Shown here piece by piece: positions 27,299-34,969 of a DNA stretch of 64,000 nt; the stretch's first letter is position 1, and the number at the start of each line of letters is the position of its first letter. Below the pieces are notes generated by a model that saw only the letters and a list, made by a program, of their open reading frames with translations, was not told the DNA's origin and did not search any database. The stretch covers positions 6,228,809-6,292,808 of the forward strand of contig NZ_CP040297.1 of assembly GCF_013393945.1 (NCBI RefSeq). The letters are read 5' to 3'. The DNA is from Nostoc sp. TCL26-01. GTDB taxonomy: Bacteria > Cyanobacteriota > Cyanobacteriia > Cyanobacteriales > Nostocaceae. The position numbers were made by a program, and so were the translations under genes.

Positions 27299-28915
27299 TC
27301 AAGTGCGAATTTGATGTTCTACAATCAATGGCAGATCATCGCCTAGTTTTTTTCTGGGCTGAATGGGAATTTCTATGTAAATTTCACAACCTTGTCCTGG
27401 TTCAGAAATACATTTAATTTGACCACCATGTTGTTCCACAACAATTTGATAACTAATAGATAAGCCTAAACCAGTTCCCTGTCCTGGTTCTTTAGTAGTG
27501 AAGAAGGGTTCAAAGATTTGCGATCGCATTTCTTGGGGAATACCACAACCGTTATCAGCAATACTGATCCGAATTGTCTGATCTTCTAGAAATTTTGTAC
27601 AAATTTTAATTTGGGGATGGTAGTTAGTTATTTGTGATTTGTCGATGTTTTGGTTATTTTCTACTGACAAACAACTACTGATTTGTAACTTTTTCAAGGC
27701 ATCTATAGCGTTATTAAGAACATTCATGAATACTTGATTCATTTGAGCCGCATAGCACAATACTTGCGGCAATTTTCCATACTCTTTAATCACCTCAATT
27801 CCCAAAGAATTAGTATTTCTTTGTAGTCGATGTTGCAATATCAGCAAAGTACTATCTATACCTTCATGCAAATCAACAAATTTCATTTCCGCTTCGTCAA
27901 GTCGAGCAAAAGTTCTTAAAGATAAGACTAATTGAGAAATGCGTTTTACTCCAATTGTCATAGAATCGAGAATTTTTGGTAAATCATCAGCAATATAATC
28001 TATGTCTAACTCGCAGATTTGCTGTTGCATTTCGCTTTTCGATTCTGGATACTTTTGCTGATAACTGTAGAGTAATTTCAACAAGTTTTTTGTATGTTCA
28101 GTAACATAGGTGATATTGCCGTAAATAAAACTAACTGGGTTGTTAATTTCATGGGCAACTCCAGCTACTAACTGTCCTAAAGCTGCCATTTTTTCGCTTT
28201 GAATTAACTGGCTTTGAGTTGCTCGCAATTCTTTGAGGGTGTTTGCCAGTACTTGTTTTTGATGTTGTGTCTGTTCGAGTAATTCTGCTTGCTGGAGTCC
28301 TACACCCAATTGTGTACTAACTTGGACTAATAAATTTACTTCTTCTTCTTGCCAATCACGGATGTTGGTGTTTTGATAAACGGCTAGTAAGCCCCAGAGT
28401 TTTTGACCGTGATAAATAGCAATAATTATATAAGCTTTTGCTTGATAAGTTTCTAAGGTCTTGATATAGCAATCGCTAAAGCCTGCATTGTAAATATCAT
28501 GACAAATACGATAAATTTCCCCTCTGACGTAGTAGCCACCTTCTGTATCGCGTAAGTAAGTATCAACAACTGATGTATTTCCTAAATTTTTAGCACTACA
28601 TTCGCTGATATTTTCCTTTAATTCCGGTTGTAGCAACTGTTGATCAATCATGGAAATCCAGCCTTCTCCTACTGATTCCATGACAAATTCACCACTCCAA
28701 TCAGGATTGAAGCGATAGATCACCACACGATCAGCCTTGAGGAGTTTTCTAATTTCTGTGGTGCTAGTGCGAAAGATGCTGTCTAAGTCTAGAGACTGGC
28801 GAATTTTTTCAATAGCGATCGCTATTGTTTTTTGCCACTCTATTGCTTTTTCTCTGGCTTTTGCTTGTGCTAGTTGCTCAGAAGTTAGTGGTGTGGGTTG
28901 GTTTTTCATGCCCAA
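27299..28915 (-). CDS. GAF-domain sensor histidine kinase, possibly bilin-binding
   Basis: 538 residues. A GAF domain of the phytochrome/cyanobacteriochrome class spans ~38-215 (ADRVVIYRFNPDWSGEFVME, then GFSDCYIKTLETYQAKAYI and GQKLWGLLAVYQ). Cys149 sits where bilin-binding GAFs carry their chromophore Cys, but the usual following His is Tyr150. A coiled linker precedes HisKA (LVAGVAHEINNPVSFIYGN) and HATPase (FMNVLNNAIDALKK, DNGCGIPQ, FEPFFTTKEPGQGTGLGLS). There is no receiver or membrane segment. Chromophore binding is uncertain; the kinase call is firm. Confidence 0.92.
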   Translation of the reverse strand: MGMKNQPTPLTSEQLAQAKAREKAIEWQKTIAIAIEKIRQSLDLDSIFRTSTTEIRKLLKADRVVIYRFNPDWSGEFVMESVGEGWISMIDQQLLQPELKENISECSAKNLGNTSVVDTYLRDTEGGYYVRGEIYRICHDIYNAGFSDCYIKTLETYQAKAYIIIAIYHGQKLWGLLAVYQNTNIRDWQEEEVNLLVQVSTQLGVGLQQAELLEQTQHQKQVLANTLKELRATQSQLIQSEKMAALGQLVAGVAHEINNPVSFIYGNITYVTEHTKNLLKLLYSYQQKYPESKSEMQQQICELDIDYIADDLPKILDSMTIGVKRISQLVLSLRTFARLDEAEMKFVDLHEGIDSTLLILQHRLQRNTNSLGIEVIKEYGKLPQVLCYAAQMNQVFMNVLNNAIDALKKLQISSCLSVENNQNIDKSQITNYHPQIKICTKFLEDQTIRISIADNGCGIPQEMRSQIFEPFFTTKEPGQGTGLGLSISYQIVVEQHGGQIKCISEPGQGCEIYIEIPIQPRKKLGDDLPLIVEHQIRT

Positions 28916-28973
28916 GGGGACTTTAAGTATTAAACTTATGATTCCCGGACTATGGGTGGATATAACAATTAGG

Positions 28974-29045
28974 GGATAGGCAAATAGGCAATAGGCAAAT
29001 AGGCAATAGGGAATGGGGAATGGGGGATAGGGGATTAGGCAATAG
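28974..29045. repeat. STRR-like array (ATAGGCAA / GGGGAAT units)
   Basis: Tandem and degenerate copies of AATAGGCA and GGGAATG units lie between the GAF kinase start and the palindrome at 29065. Confidence 0.7.
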
Positions 29046-29064
29046 GTATCTGGTGAAAATGAAT

Positions 29065-29091
29065 GTAGAGACGTTGCAGTGCAACGTCTCT
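29065..29091. repeat. Palindrome of the GTAGAGACGTTGCA family
   Basis: GTAGAGACGTTGCAG is followed by TGCAACGTCTCT. The leading CTGGTGAAAATGAAT is shared with the copy at 20501. Confidence 0.8.
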
Positions 29092-29100
29092 CAAAAATTT

Positions 29101-29133
29101 AGGGACATGATAGTTAGTTGCTATCATGTCCCT
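29101..29133 (-). terminator. Rho-independent terminator of the petN operon
   Basis: A perfect 13-bp stem (AGGGACATGATAG/CTATCATGTCCCT) with a 7-base loop. On the minus strand it is followed by AAATTTTTG. It lies 6 bp after the stop codon of the 54-residue gene. Confidence 0.9.
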
Positions 29134-29139
29134 GAAGGG

Positions 29140-29304
29140 TTATCGCCGCTTGGGAGTGCTGCTGCGGCGGAGTTCGCGTTTTTCGTTTTCTTGGAGTCGG
29201 CGATCGCGCCAACCTGCTAACGTTAAATAACCAACGCCACCTGTTACTGCTACTAGCAGCACCAAGGCAACTAAAGCCAAAATACTCAGGAATGGACTTT
29301 CCAC
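29140..29304 (-). CDS. Small single-pass membrane protein co-transcribed with petN
   Basis: A 54-residue ORF starting at GTG 29304, with AGGAG five bases upstream on the minus strand. The N-terminal half is one transmembrane helix (FLSILALVALVLLVAVTGGV). The C-terminal half is strongly basic and charged (GWRDRRLQENEKRELRRSS), so the positive-inside rule puts the C-terminus in the cytoplasm/stroma side. It begins 7 bp after the petN stop and is followed directly by a strong terminator, so the pair forms a two-gene operon. I do not recognise a named photosynthetic subunit; association with cytochrome b6f is inference from the operon only. Confidence 0.8.
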   Translation of the reverse strand: MESPFLSILALVALVLLVAVTGGVGYLTLAGWRDRRLQENEKRELRRSSTPKRR

Positions 29305-29311
29305 GATGCTC

Positions 29312-29401
29312 CTACAGTCCGTTACGTCCCCAAACTACCATTGCAATCGACCAAGTAAACACAACTAACAGTGATACCCATCCAAGTGTCAAAATCGCCA
29401 T
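29312..29401 (-). CDS. petN: Cytochrome b6f complex subunit PetN (subunit VIII)
   Basis: A 29-residue protein: MAILTLGWVSLLVVFTWSIA and then MVVWGRNGL. This is the canonical PetN sequence, one transmembrane helix at the periphery of the cytochrome b6f dimer that is needed for complex stability. It was found by reading the reverse strand of a stretch without a long ORF. It heads a two-gene operon with the 54-residue gene at 29140. Confidence 0.98.
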   Translation of the reverse strand: MAILTLGWVSLLVVFTWSIAMVVWGRNGL

Positions 29402-29564
29402 AGTCTTTACTTTTGAAATTATTTACAAAACATCTCTAATATTTATCATACTGGGGACTGGGTACTAGGGATTAGGGATTGGGTAATTTTCTCATGTGTT
29501 GATGGAGGAAAAAGGCTAGAGGCTGGGGTATGGTTCAATGTTGCTATGAGTGTGAGATTGGGAC

Positions 29565-30026
29565 ATGAAGGGAATTTTCGAGCCGCAATTAATGGTAGAA
29601 CGGTTAGAATCTCTGAAAGCTGGTCTGATTGGGGGATTGGCTGTGGTTTTTGCCTTTTTAATCAGTAGTTTTGTCAATACTCTGTTACTCGCAAAGTATT
29701 TTCCGGCACTTGTAAGTACACCAATAGATGTTCACTGGCGTTGGTTATTTAGTGGGGTAGTTGCTGGTTTTTCTGGCTTGCTGTTTGGTGTGACTTACCG
29801 CTATGTGATCCGCAGCGACCAAAATCCTCAACTCAAGACTGGTGCTGTGATGGCTTTTGGTTTGGTGCGGGGGTTGACGCAAATAGAGTTGGGGTGGAAT
29901 GCTAATAACTCAGTTTTACCTTTTTTTGTCTTGGCTGGTGAAAGTATATTTTGGTTTGTTATGGCAGCGATCGCTCTTGATGTGGCTATACAAATCGGTT
30001 GGGTAAATCCGTTTCCATCCAGATAG
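29565..30026 (+). CDS. Conserved cyanobacterial integral membrane protein, four predicted helices
   Basis: 153 residues. Four hydrophobic stretches: GLIGGLAVVFAFLISSFVN, WLFSGVVAGFSGLLFGVTY, a weaker one at AVMAFGLVRGLTQIELGW, and FFVLAGESIFWFVMAAIALD. Short polar ends suggest a small bundle protein. I do not recognise a family with known function. It starts 61 bp... upstream of the exonuclease gene's region (77 bp between stop and next start), so the two may be co-transcribed. Confidence 0.7.
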   Translation: MKGIFEPQLMVERLESLKAGLIGGLAVVFAFLISSFVNTLLLAKYFPALVSTPIDVHWRWLFSGVVAGFSGLLFGVTYRYVIRSDQNPQLKTGAVMAFGLVRGLTQIELGWNANNSVLPFFVLAGESIFWFVMAAIALDVAIQIGWVNPFPSR

Positions 30027-30103
30027 ATTAGCATCTTTGTAATATGCAAGTTACAATAAGATACAAACATTAAGAAAAACCGGAAAATTTTTAAATAAAG
30101 AAT

Positions 30104-30679
30104 ATGAACTCTGACCAAAAATCATATTTTTTAATTGTTGATTTAGAGGCTACCTGCTCTGATGATGGCAGTATTCCTCGGCACGAAATGGAAATAATCG
30201 AGATTGGGGCAGTGATGCTCAATCGAGTCACCTTAGAAATTGATGCCGAGTTTCAACAATTTATCCAACCAGTTAGACATCCACAACTCACCAAATTTTG
30301 TACTGAATTAACAACTATTCGCCAAGAAGATGTTGATCAAGCACCACAGTTTATTGCTGCAATGACTCGGTTTAAAGAATGGATTTATCCAACTTTTAGT
30401 AATCATATTTTTGGTTCTTGGGGGAACTACGATAAAACTCAATTCTTGCAAGATTGCAAATTTCATCAAGTTCCCTATCCTTTTAATTCCGAACACATCA
30501 ATATCAAAGAAGAATTTTCCGCATATTTGGGAATATCTAAAAAATTTGGTATGGCACAAGCGCTGAACCATTTAGGATGTAATTTAATTGGTACACATCA
30601 TCGTGGCATAGATGATGCTCGGAATATTGCCACTATCTACAAAGTGATGCTTAAGGATTCAGGAGTCAGAATACCCTAA
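30104..30679 (+). CDS. DEDDh 3'-5' exonuclease (ERI1/KapD-like)
   Basis: 191 residues forming a stand-alone exonuclease domain. Motif I is FLIVDLEATCSDDG (Asp, Glu). Next come the acidic HEMEIIEIGAVML strand, motif II FGSWGNYDKTQFLQD (Asp) and motif III THHRGIDDARNIATIY (His and Asp). These are the four metal-binding acids and the general-base His of the DEDDh class. The pattern is closest to the ERI1/KapD group that trims RNA 3' ends; a DNA substrate cannot be ruled out. All catalytic residues are intact. Confidence 0.9.
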   Translation: MNSDQKSYFLIVDLEATCSDDGSIPRHEMEIIEIGAVMLNRVTLEIDAEFQQFIQPVRHPQLTKFCTELTTIRQEDVDQAPQFIAAMTRFKEWIYPTFSNHIFGSWGNYDKTQFLQDCKFHQVPYPFNSEHINIKEEFSAYLGISKKFGMAQALNHLGCNLIGTHHRGIDDARNIATIYKVMLKDSGVRIP

Positions 30680-30775
30680 AGGAAGCAAGCTACAGGAGTC
30701 AGGATGAGCAGAACAAGTTACACTGCATATTAAACTCAACATTGTTTTGAAACCAATTAAGAGATTAAAAATCAA

Positions 30776-32167
30776 ATGCAACTACCGAATCTGCTGAATA
30801 AACCTGCTTTTCTTCAGAGGCTACAATGGGTGATTGACCCTGTAGGATATATGGAGAGTGCTGCACAAAAATACCCAGATATTTTTACGGCGGAAGTAAT
30901 TGGTTTTGGCAACACCATCACATTTGTCACCCATCCCCAAGCACTACAAGAAATTTTAACTAACGATCGCAAAAAATTTGCAGCGCTAGGAGAAGAAAAC
31001 AAACTCCTAGAACCTTTGCTGGGTAATTATTCCATTATTATGCTAGAAGGCGATCGCCACCGTAAACGACGACAACTAGTCATGCCTTCTTTTCATGGCG
31101 ATCGGATGCGAACTTATGGGGAGCTAATTCAAAATATTACAGAAAAAGTGTGGAGTCAGTTACCAAAAAATCAAACTTTTATAACTCGTAATGCTACACA
31201 AGATATTTCCTTACAAGTTATCTTAAAAACTGTTTTCGGTGTTCATGAAGGAGCAAAAGGTGAAGCACTCAAGCAAAAACTGGCTGCAATGGCTGATTTG
31301 TTTCGCTCACCCTTAACTTCCAGTTTCCTGTTCTTCCCCAACTTACAAAAAGATTTAGGCTATTTGAGTCCTTGGGGAAAATTTTTGCGCGATCGCCAGC
31401 AACTAGATGAGTTGATTTATACTGAAATTGCCGAACGTCGTGCAGAAAATAACACAGATCGGATCGATATCCTCTCCTTACTGATGTCATCTCAGGATGA
31501 AGCTGGTAATCCTCTCACAGATCAGGAATTGCGTGATGAATTGATGACTCTGCTATTTGCTGGATATGAAACCACAGCTACAGCTATGTCATGGGCATTA
31601 TATTGGATTCACAAACAGCCGGAAGTTAGAGAAAAACTGCTGCAAGAACTTGCCACCCTGGGAGATTCCCCAGATCCCATGAACATTTTCCGCTTACCTT
31701 ATCTCACAGCTGTGTGTAATGAAACCTTGCGGATTCATCCTGTCGCTATGTTAACATTTCCCAGAGTTGTACAAGAACCTGTAGAACTACTGGGGCATAA
31801 ATTAGAGCCAGATACCATCCTAGTCGGCTGTATGTACCTGACTCATCAACGGGAAGACTTATATCCACAACCAAAACAATTTAAACCAGAACGTTTTCTA
31901 GAACGTCAATATTCTCCTTATGAATTTATCCCCTTTGGTGGTGGTGTTCGACGTTGTTTAGGTGAAGCTTTAGCTTTGTTTGAGATGAAACTAGTTTTAG
32001 CAACAGTTTTATCACGTTATCAACTCACCCTAGCAGATAGTAAACCAGAAGTACCCCGCCGTCGGGGAGTCACCCTGGCCCCTGTTCGTGGTGTGCAAAT
32101 GAAGATTACAGGAGAAAGTACCTGTCAACAATCAATATCCAGCCTAGCCGCAATGACGACAATATGA
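30776..32167 (+). CDS. Cytochrome P450, CYP110-like
   Basis: 463 residues, a full-length soluble bacterial P450. The I-helix oxygen-activation motif is LFAGYETTATAMSW, the K-helix is ETLRIHP, and the heme loop FGGGVRRCLGEAL puts the cysteine ligand near residue 394. An N-terminal proline-rich start (LPNLLNKPAFLQRLQWVIDP) resembles the CYP110 family common in Nostoc and Anabaena, whose members hydroxylate fatty acids or terpenes. No terpene cyclase lies next to it, so the substrate is not predicted. No redox partner is adjacent. Confidence 0.93.
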   Translation: MQLPNLLNKPAFLQRLQWVIDPVGYMESAAQKYPDIFTAEVIGFGNTITFVTHPQALQEILTNDRKKFAALGEENKLLEPLLGNYSIIMLEGDRHRKRRQLVMPSFHGDRMRTYGELIQNITEKVWSQLPKNQTFITRNATQDISLQVILKTVFGVHEGAKGEALKQKLAAMADLFRSPLTSSFLFFPNLQKDLGYLSPWGKFLRDRQQLDELIYTEIAERRAENNTDRIDILSLLMSSQDEAGNPLTDQELRDELMTLLFAGYETTATAMSWALYWIHKQPEVREKLLQELATLGDSPDPMNIFRLPYLTAVCNETLRIHPVAMLTFPRVVQEPVELLGHKLEPDTILVGCMYLTHQREDLYPQPKQFKPERFLERQYSPYEFIPFGGGVRRCLGEALALFEMKLVLATVLSRYQLTLADSKPEVPRRRGVTLAPVRGVQMKITGESTCQQSISSLAAMTTI

Positions 32168-32321
32168 GTCATAAGTAGTTGCACAAAATTAAATTCATTG
32201 GTGGAGGGAGGGAATAGTCATTGGTCATTGGTCATTGGTCATTGGCATTTCTTCTTCTCCCCTGCACCCCTGCACCCCTCACTCCCCCACTCCCTCACTC
32301 ACCACTTACTCCCCCAAAAAA

Positions 32322-33488
32322 CTACTTGCGAATAGGTGTACCACAGGGATAGGTTGCTACCTCGCCATTGGTAGTAACTTTCTCAGTCGGTTGATCTTTG
32401 GCTGCTAAATAGTCTAGGCGGAGTTTTTCTAACCATGCTTCACGCTTATCGTACAGGCGCTTGAGGGGACGAGGTGAGCATTGGTTGAGGACATATGCTG
32501 TTACTAGAGGTAGAGCGATCGTGCTATCTGTATAACAGACGATGGTACTGGGTAATTCATCTGGGTCAATCTTACCCCAGCTGACAGCTTCCGAGGGAGT
32601 CGCACCCGATAGACCACCAGTATCGGGACGTGCGTCAGTAAATTGCACAAAGAAATCGTGTCCCCGTTCTTCTAATCCCAAAACTTCGTGAATTTGTGGT
32701 TGGGTTTGTAGTAAGAAATTCTTCGGACTACCACCACCGAGAATTACAGCTGCACTTCTACCGTCTCCTTCTCTGGCATTGTAGGCGATCGCTGCCGTCT
32801 CATTCACATCAATCGCTGGATCTATAATCAACTGAGAACCTTCTAACGCTAAAGCGGCTACGTTCATCCCTATCGAACTATCACCGGGGGAGGATGTATA
32901 GATAGGTACGCCATACTCGTAAGCTGTAGCTAGCAAGCAAGAATTTTTCACCCCTAATTGCTTCTCAACCTCGTAGACATATTTACCCAATAAGTGATGA
33001 AACTCAGCCGTTCCCATCCGTTTCTGGAAAGGTTCTGCTTGCAACACCTTACGGATAAAAGCATCGGTTTCTAACAAGACATCATAACCAAAGATAATGT
33101 CATAAATTCTGATAGTCCCTTCATCACGCAACTTGACATCATCTAAAAACGGGTTCCCCGCAAATAACTCAAAACCCAAACCGTAGTGCATATCATGGTA
33201 AAGATTTGCACCAGTGCTAATCATCCAATCGATAAAACCGTTACGAATTAGGGGTGCAAGTGCAGACACACCAAATCCAGCCGGTGTCATCGCCCCAGAA
33301 AGACTAACTCCCACCGTCACACCATCCTGGAGGACATCACGACTCAGCAGTTGACAGACTTCCCGCAAACGTGCTGAGTTGTAAGCGGTAAAATAATTAT
33401 CAATCAAATCAACCACACTCACATCAGTGGACATGGGTACAGGTGCAATTTTCTTCCCTAAATGTTTTGCCAAGGTAGAGACTCCCAA
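32322..33488 (-). CDS. speY: Deoxyhypusine synthase homologue, probable homospermidine synthase SpeY
   Basis: 388 residues. It has the deoxyhypusine synthase fold motifs: VGVSLSGAMTPAGFG, FIDWMISTGANLYHD, PIYTSSPGDSSIGMN and VILGGGSPKNFLLQ. The active-site block SEAVSWGKIDPDEL carries the lysine (near residue 305) that forms the enzyme imine in the eukaryotic enzyme. Bacteria lack eIF5A hypusination. In Anabaena a homologue named SpeY is required for homospermidine formation and normal diazotrophic growth, so that is the likely role. The gene is not linked to other polyamine genes here. STRR-like TAGAGGCTAGAGACTAGGGA lies just upstream. Confidence 0.85.
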   Translation of the reverse strand: MGVSTLAKHLGKKIAPVPMSTDVSVVDLIDNYFTAYNSARLREVCQLLSRDVLQDGVTVGVSLSGAMTPAGFGVSALAPLIRNGFIDWMISTGANLYHDMHYGLGFELFAGNPFLDDVKLRDEGTIRIYDIIFGYDVLLETDAFIRKVLQAEPFQKRMGTAEFHHLLGKYVYEVEKQLGVKNSCLLATAYEYGVPIYTSSPGDSSIGMNVAALALEGSQLIIDPAIDVNETAAIAYNAREGDGRSAAVILGGGSPKNFLLQTQPQIHEVLGLEERGHDFFVQFTDARPDTGGLSGATPSEAVSWGKIDPDELPSTIVCYTDSTIALPLVTAYVLNQCSPRPLKRLYDKREAWLEKLRLDYLAAKDQPTEKVTTNGEVATYPCGTPIRK

Positions 33489-33559
33489 ATAGTAAACACG
33501 CGACTCTAATCTTAACTAGACTAGAGGCTAGAGACTAGGGACTAGAGGCTAGTATTTTT

Positions 33560-33955
33560 TCAGATGAAAGTCGTACGGATTACTTGCAATCTTTGCAAGA
33601 TTGTCAGAAAGTGACCATTATCGATCATTTTTGCCAAATGACCACTACAAAAACGTTCTTGGCGAACGTGATAACTGCATAATTTCTGTATTGTAGAAAT
33701 ATCAGCTAGATTTAGTCTTTTTGGATCAGTTACAAAACTCATAGCTTCACTTCGCCAAGTTAGCCAATCAAAGGGAATCACGAAGTTTTCTTGGCTGAGT
33801 GCGGTGATAAATATATTGAATTCTGGAGAATAGTGATAGGGGTCTAAAGTTAATGGTTCAATGTTTATCGCATATAATTGCGCATCTTGACTGGAAAATA
33901 ATGTTAAGAATGTGAGGATTTTATCAATATTTTTCAGTGTAATTTGATTAGACAT
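33560..33955 (-). CDS. DUF6508-like protein
   Basis: 131 residues from the ATG at 33955; a GTG three codons upstream is possible. The C-terminal half has the pattern of this uncharacterised family: DWLTWRSEAMSFV, then a helix LADISTIQKLCSYHVRQERF, CSGHLAKMIDNGHFLTILQRL. It is soluble, and the role is unknown. It lies on the same strand as, and upstream of, speY with 71 bp of STRR-like DNA between them. Confidence 0.65.
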   Translation of the reverse strand: MSNQITLKNIDKILTFLTLFSSQDAQLYAINIEPLTLDPYHYSPEFNIFITALSQENFVIPFDWLTWRSEAMSFVTDPKRLNLADISTIQKLCSYHVRQERFCSGHLAKMIDNGHFLTILQRLQVIRTTFI

Positions 33956-34276
33956 GAATAACACACAAATAAACTGAATCTAACAAGATATCAGGTTAGA
34001 AAAACTAGCAGTTAACCAACTAAATCTTGAACGCCACATTTCTATAGGACTCGTAAGTAGTCGCACAAAATTAAATTCATTTGTGGAAGAGAGGGAACAG
34101 GTTACAGGTTACAGGTTACAGGAAGACGATATGTGTAATTAATTTTGTTTAGGTACTTATTTGATTTTTGACAAAACTCACTACAACTCAAGAAACTTCT
34201 AACCTATCACCTATCACCTATCCCCTATCCCCTATCCCCTATTCCTATCAGTTGTAACATTTATTTTCTTCTCCTG
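33956..34276. repeat. 321-bp spacer with two STRR arrays
   Basis: Contains AGGTTAC heptamers (34090-34118, three to four copies) and CCTATC(A/C) units (34201-34247, about six copies). No gene is seen. Confidence 0.75.
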
Positions 34277-34969
34277 ATGACTTTAATGACAAACGATACA
34301 CCAGAAGCATTAGAATCAGATAAGGAAATTGAGCGTTTGATTGATGAAATAATGACATCAACCCAAAACCTTTCTGATGAGCAATACCGTCAAAAAATGC
34401 AGCGCCGCAAGGAAGTACAAGAGCGCCGCATAGCACAAGCCGTACCCGAAAAAGGATTAATTATTGTTAACACGGGTAACGGTAAAGGTAAAACTACAGC
34501 AGCATTAGGTATGGTATTGAGATCGCTTGGTCATGGGTATAAGGTAGCGATCGTGCAATTCATCAAAGGCTCGTGGGAACCCTCGGAAAAAACAGTGTTT
34601 AGCCATTGGGAAGATCAAATCGAGTTTCACGCAATGGGGGAAGGCTTTACTTGGGAAACCCAAGACCGCGATCGCGATCTTGACAAAGCCCAAGCCGCAT
34701 GGGATAAATCATTAGAATTCATCCGCGACCCAAATTTTCAGCTAGTACTGTTAGATGAAATTAATATTGCCTTGAAAATGGGTTATCTGCAAGTCGAGGA
34801 TGTACTAGCGGGTTTAGCACAAAAACCAGCGACTAAACACGTGATCCTCACTGGTAGAGGCGCACCAGCCGCACTGATTGAGCGTGCAGATTTAGTCACA
34901 GAAATGACTCTGATTAAGCACCCTTTTCGGGATCAAAATATTAAAGCACAGCCAGGAATTGAATATTAA
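34277..34969 (+). CDS. cobO: Cob(I)yrinic acid a,c-diamide adenosyltransferase
   Basis: 230 residues. A charged N-terminal helix precedes the P-loop LIIVNTGNGKGKTTAALGM. Then come VAIVQFIKGSWEPSEK, the Walker B-like LVLLDEINIALKMGYL and the C-terminal HVILTGRGAPAALIERADLV, all standard for CobO/BtuR/CobA-type ATP:corrinoid adenosyltransferases. The enzyme adds the 5'-deoxyadenosyl ligand in adenosylcobalamin synthesis and salvage. The stop codon overlaps the stop of the convergent kinase gene by four bases (TTAA). No other cob gene is adjacent. Confidence 0.95.
   Translation: MTLMTNDTPEALESDKEIERLIDEIMTSTQNLSDEQYRQKMQRRKEVQERRIAQAVPEKGLIIVNTGNGKGKTTAALGMVLRSLGHGYKVAIVQFIKGSWEPSEKTVFSHWEDQIEFHAMGEGFTWETQDRDRDLDKAQAAWDKSLEFIRDPNFQLVLLDEINIALKMGYLQVEDVLAGLAQKPATKHVILTGRGAPAALIERADLVTEMTLIKHPFRDQNIKAQPGIEY

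Noticed and set aside
29020..29220. 66-codon plus-strand ORF opposite the petN operon
   Set aside because: It is antisense to the 54-residue gene and its terminator and crosses a dispersed palindrome.
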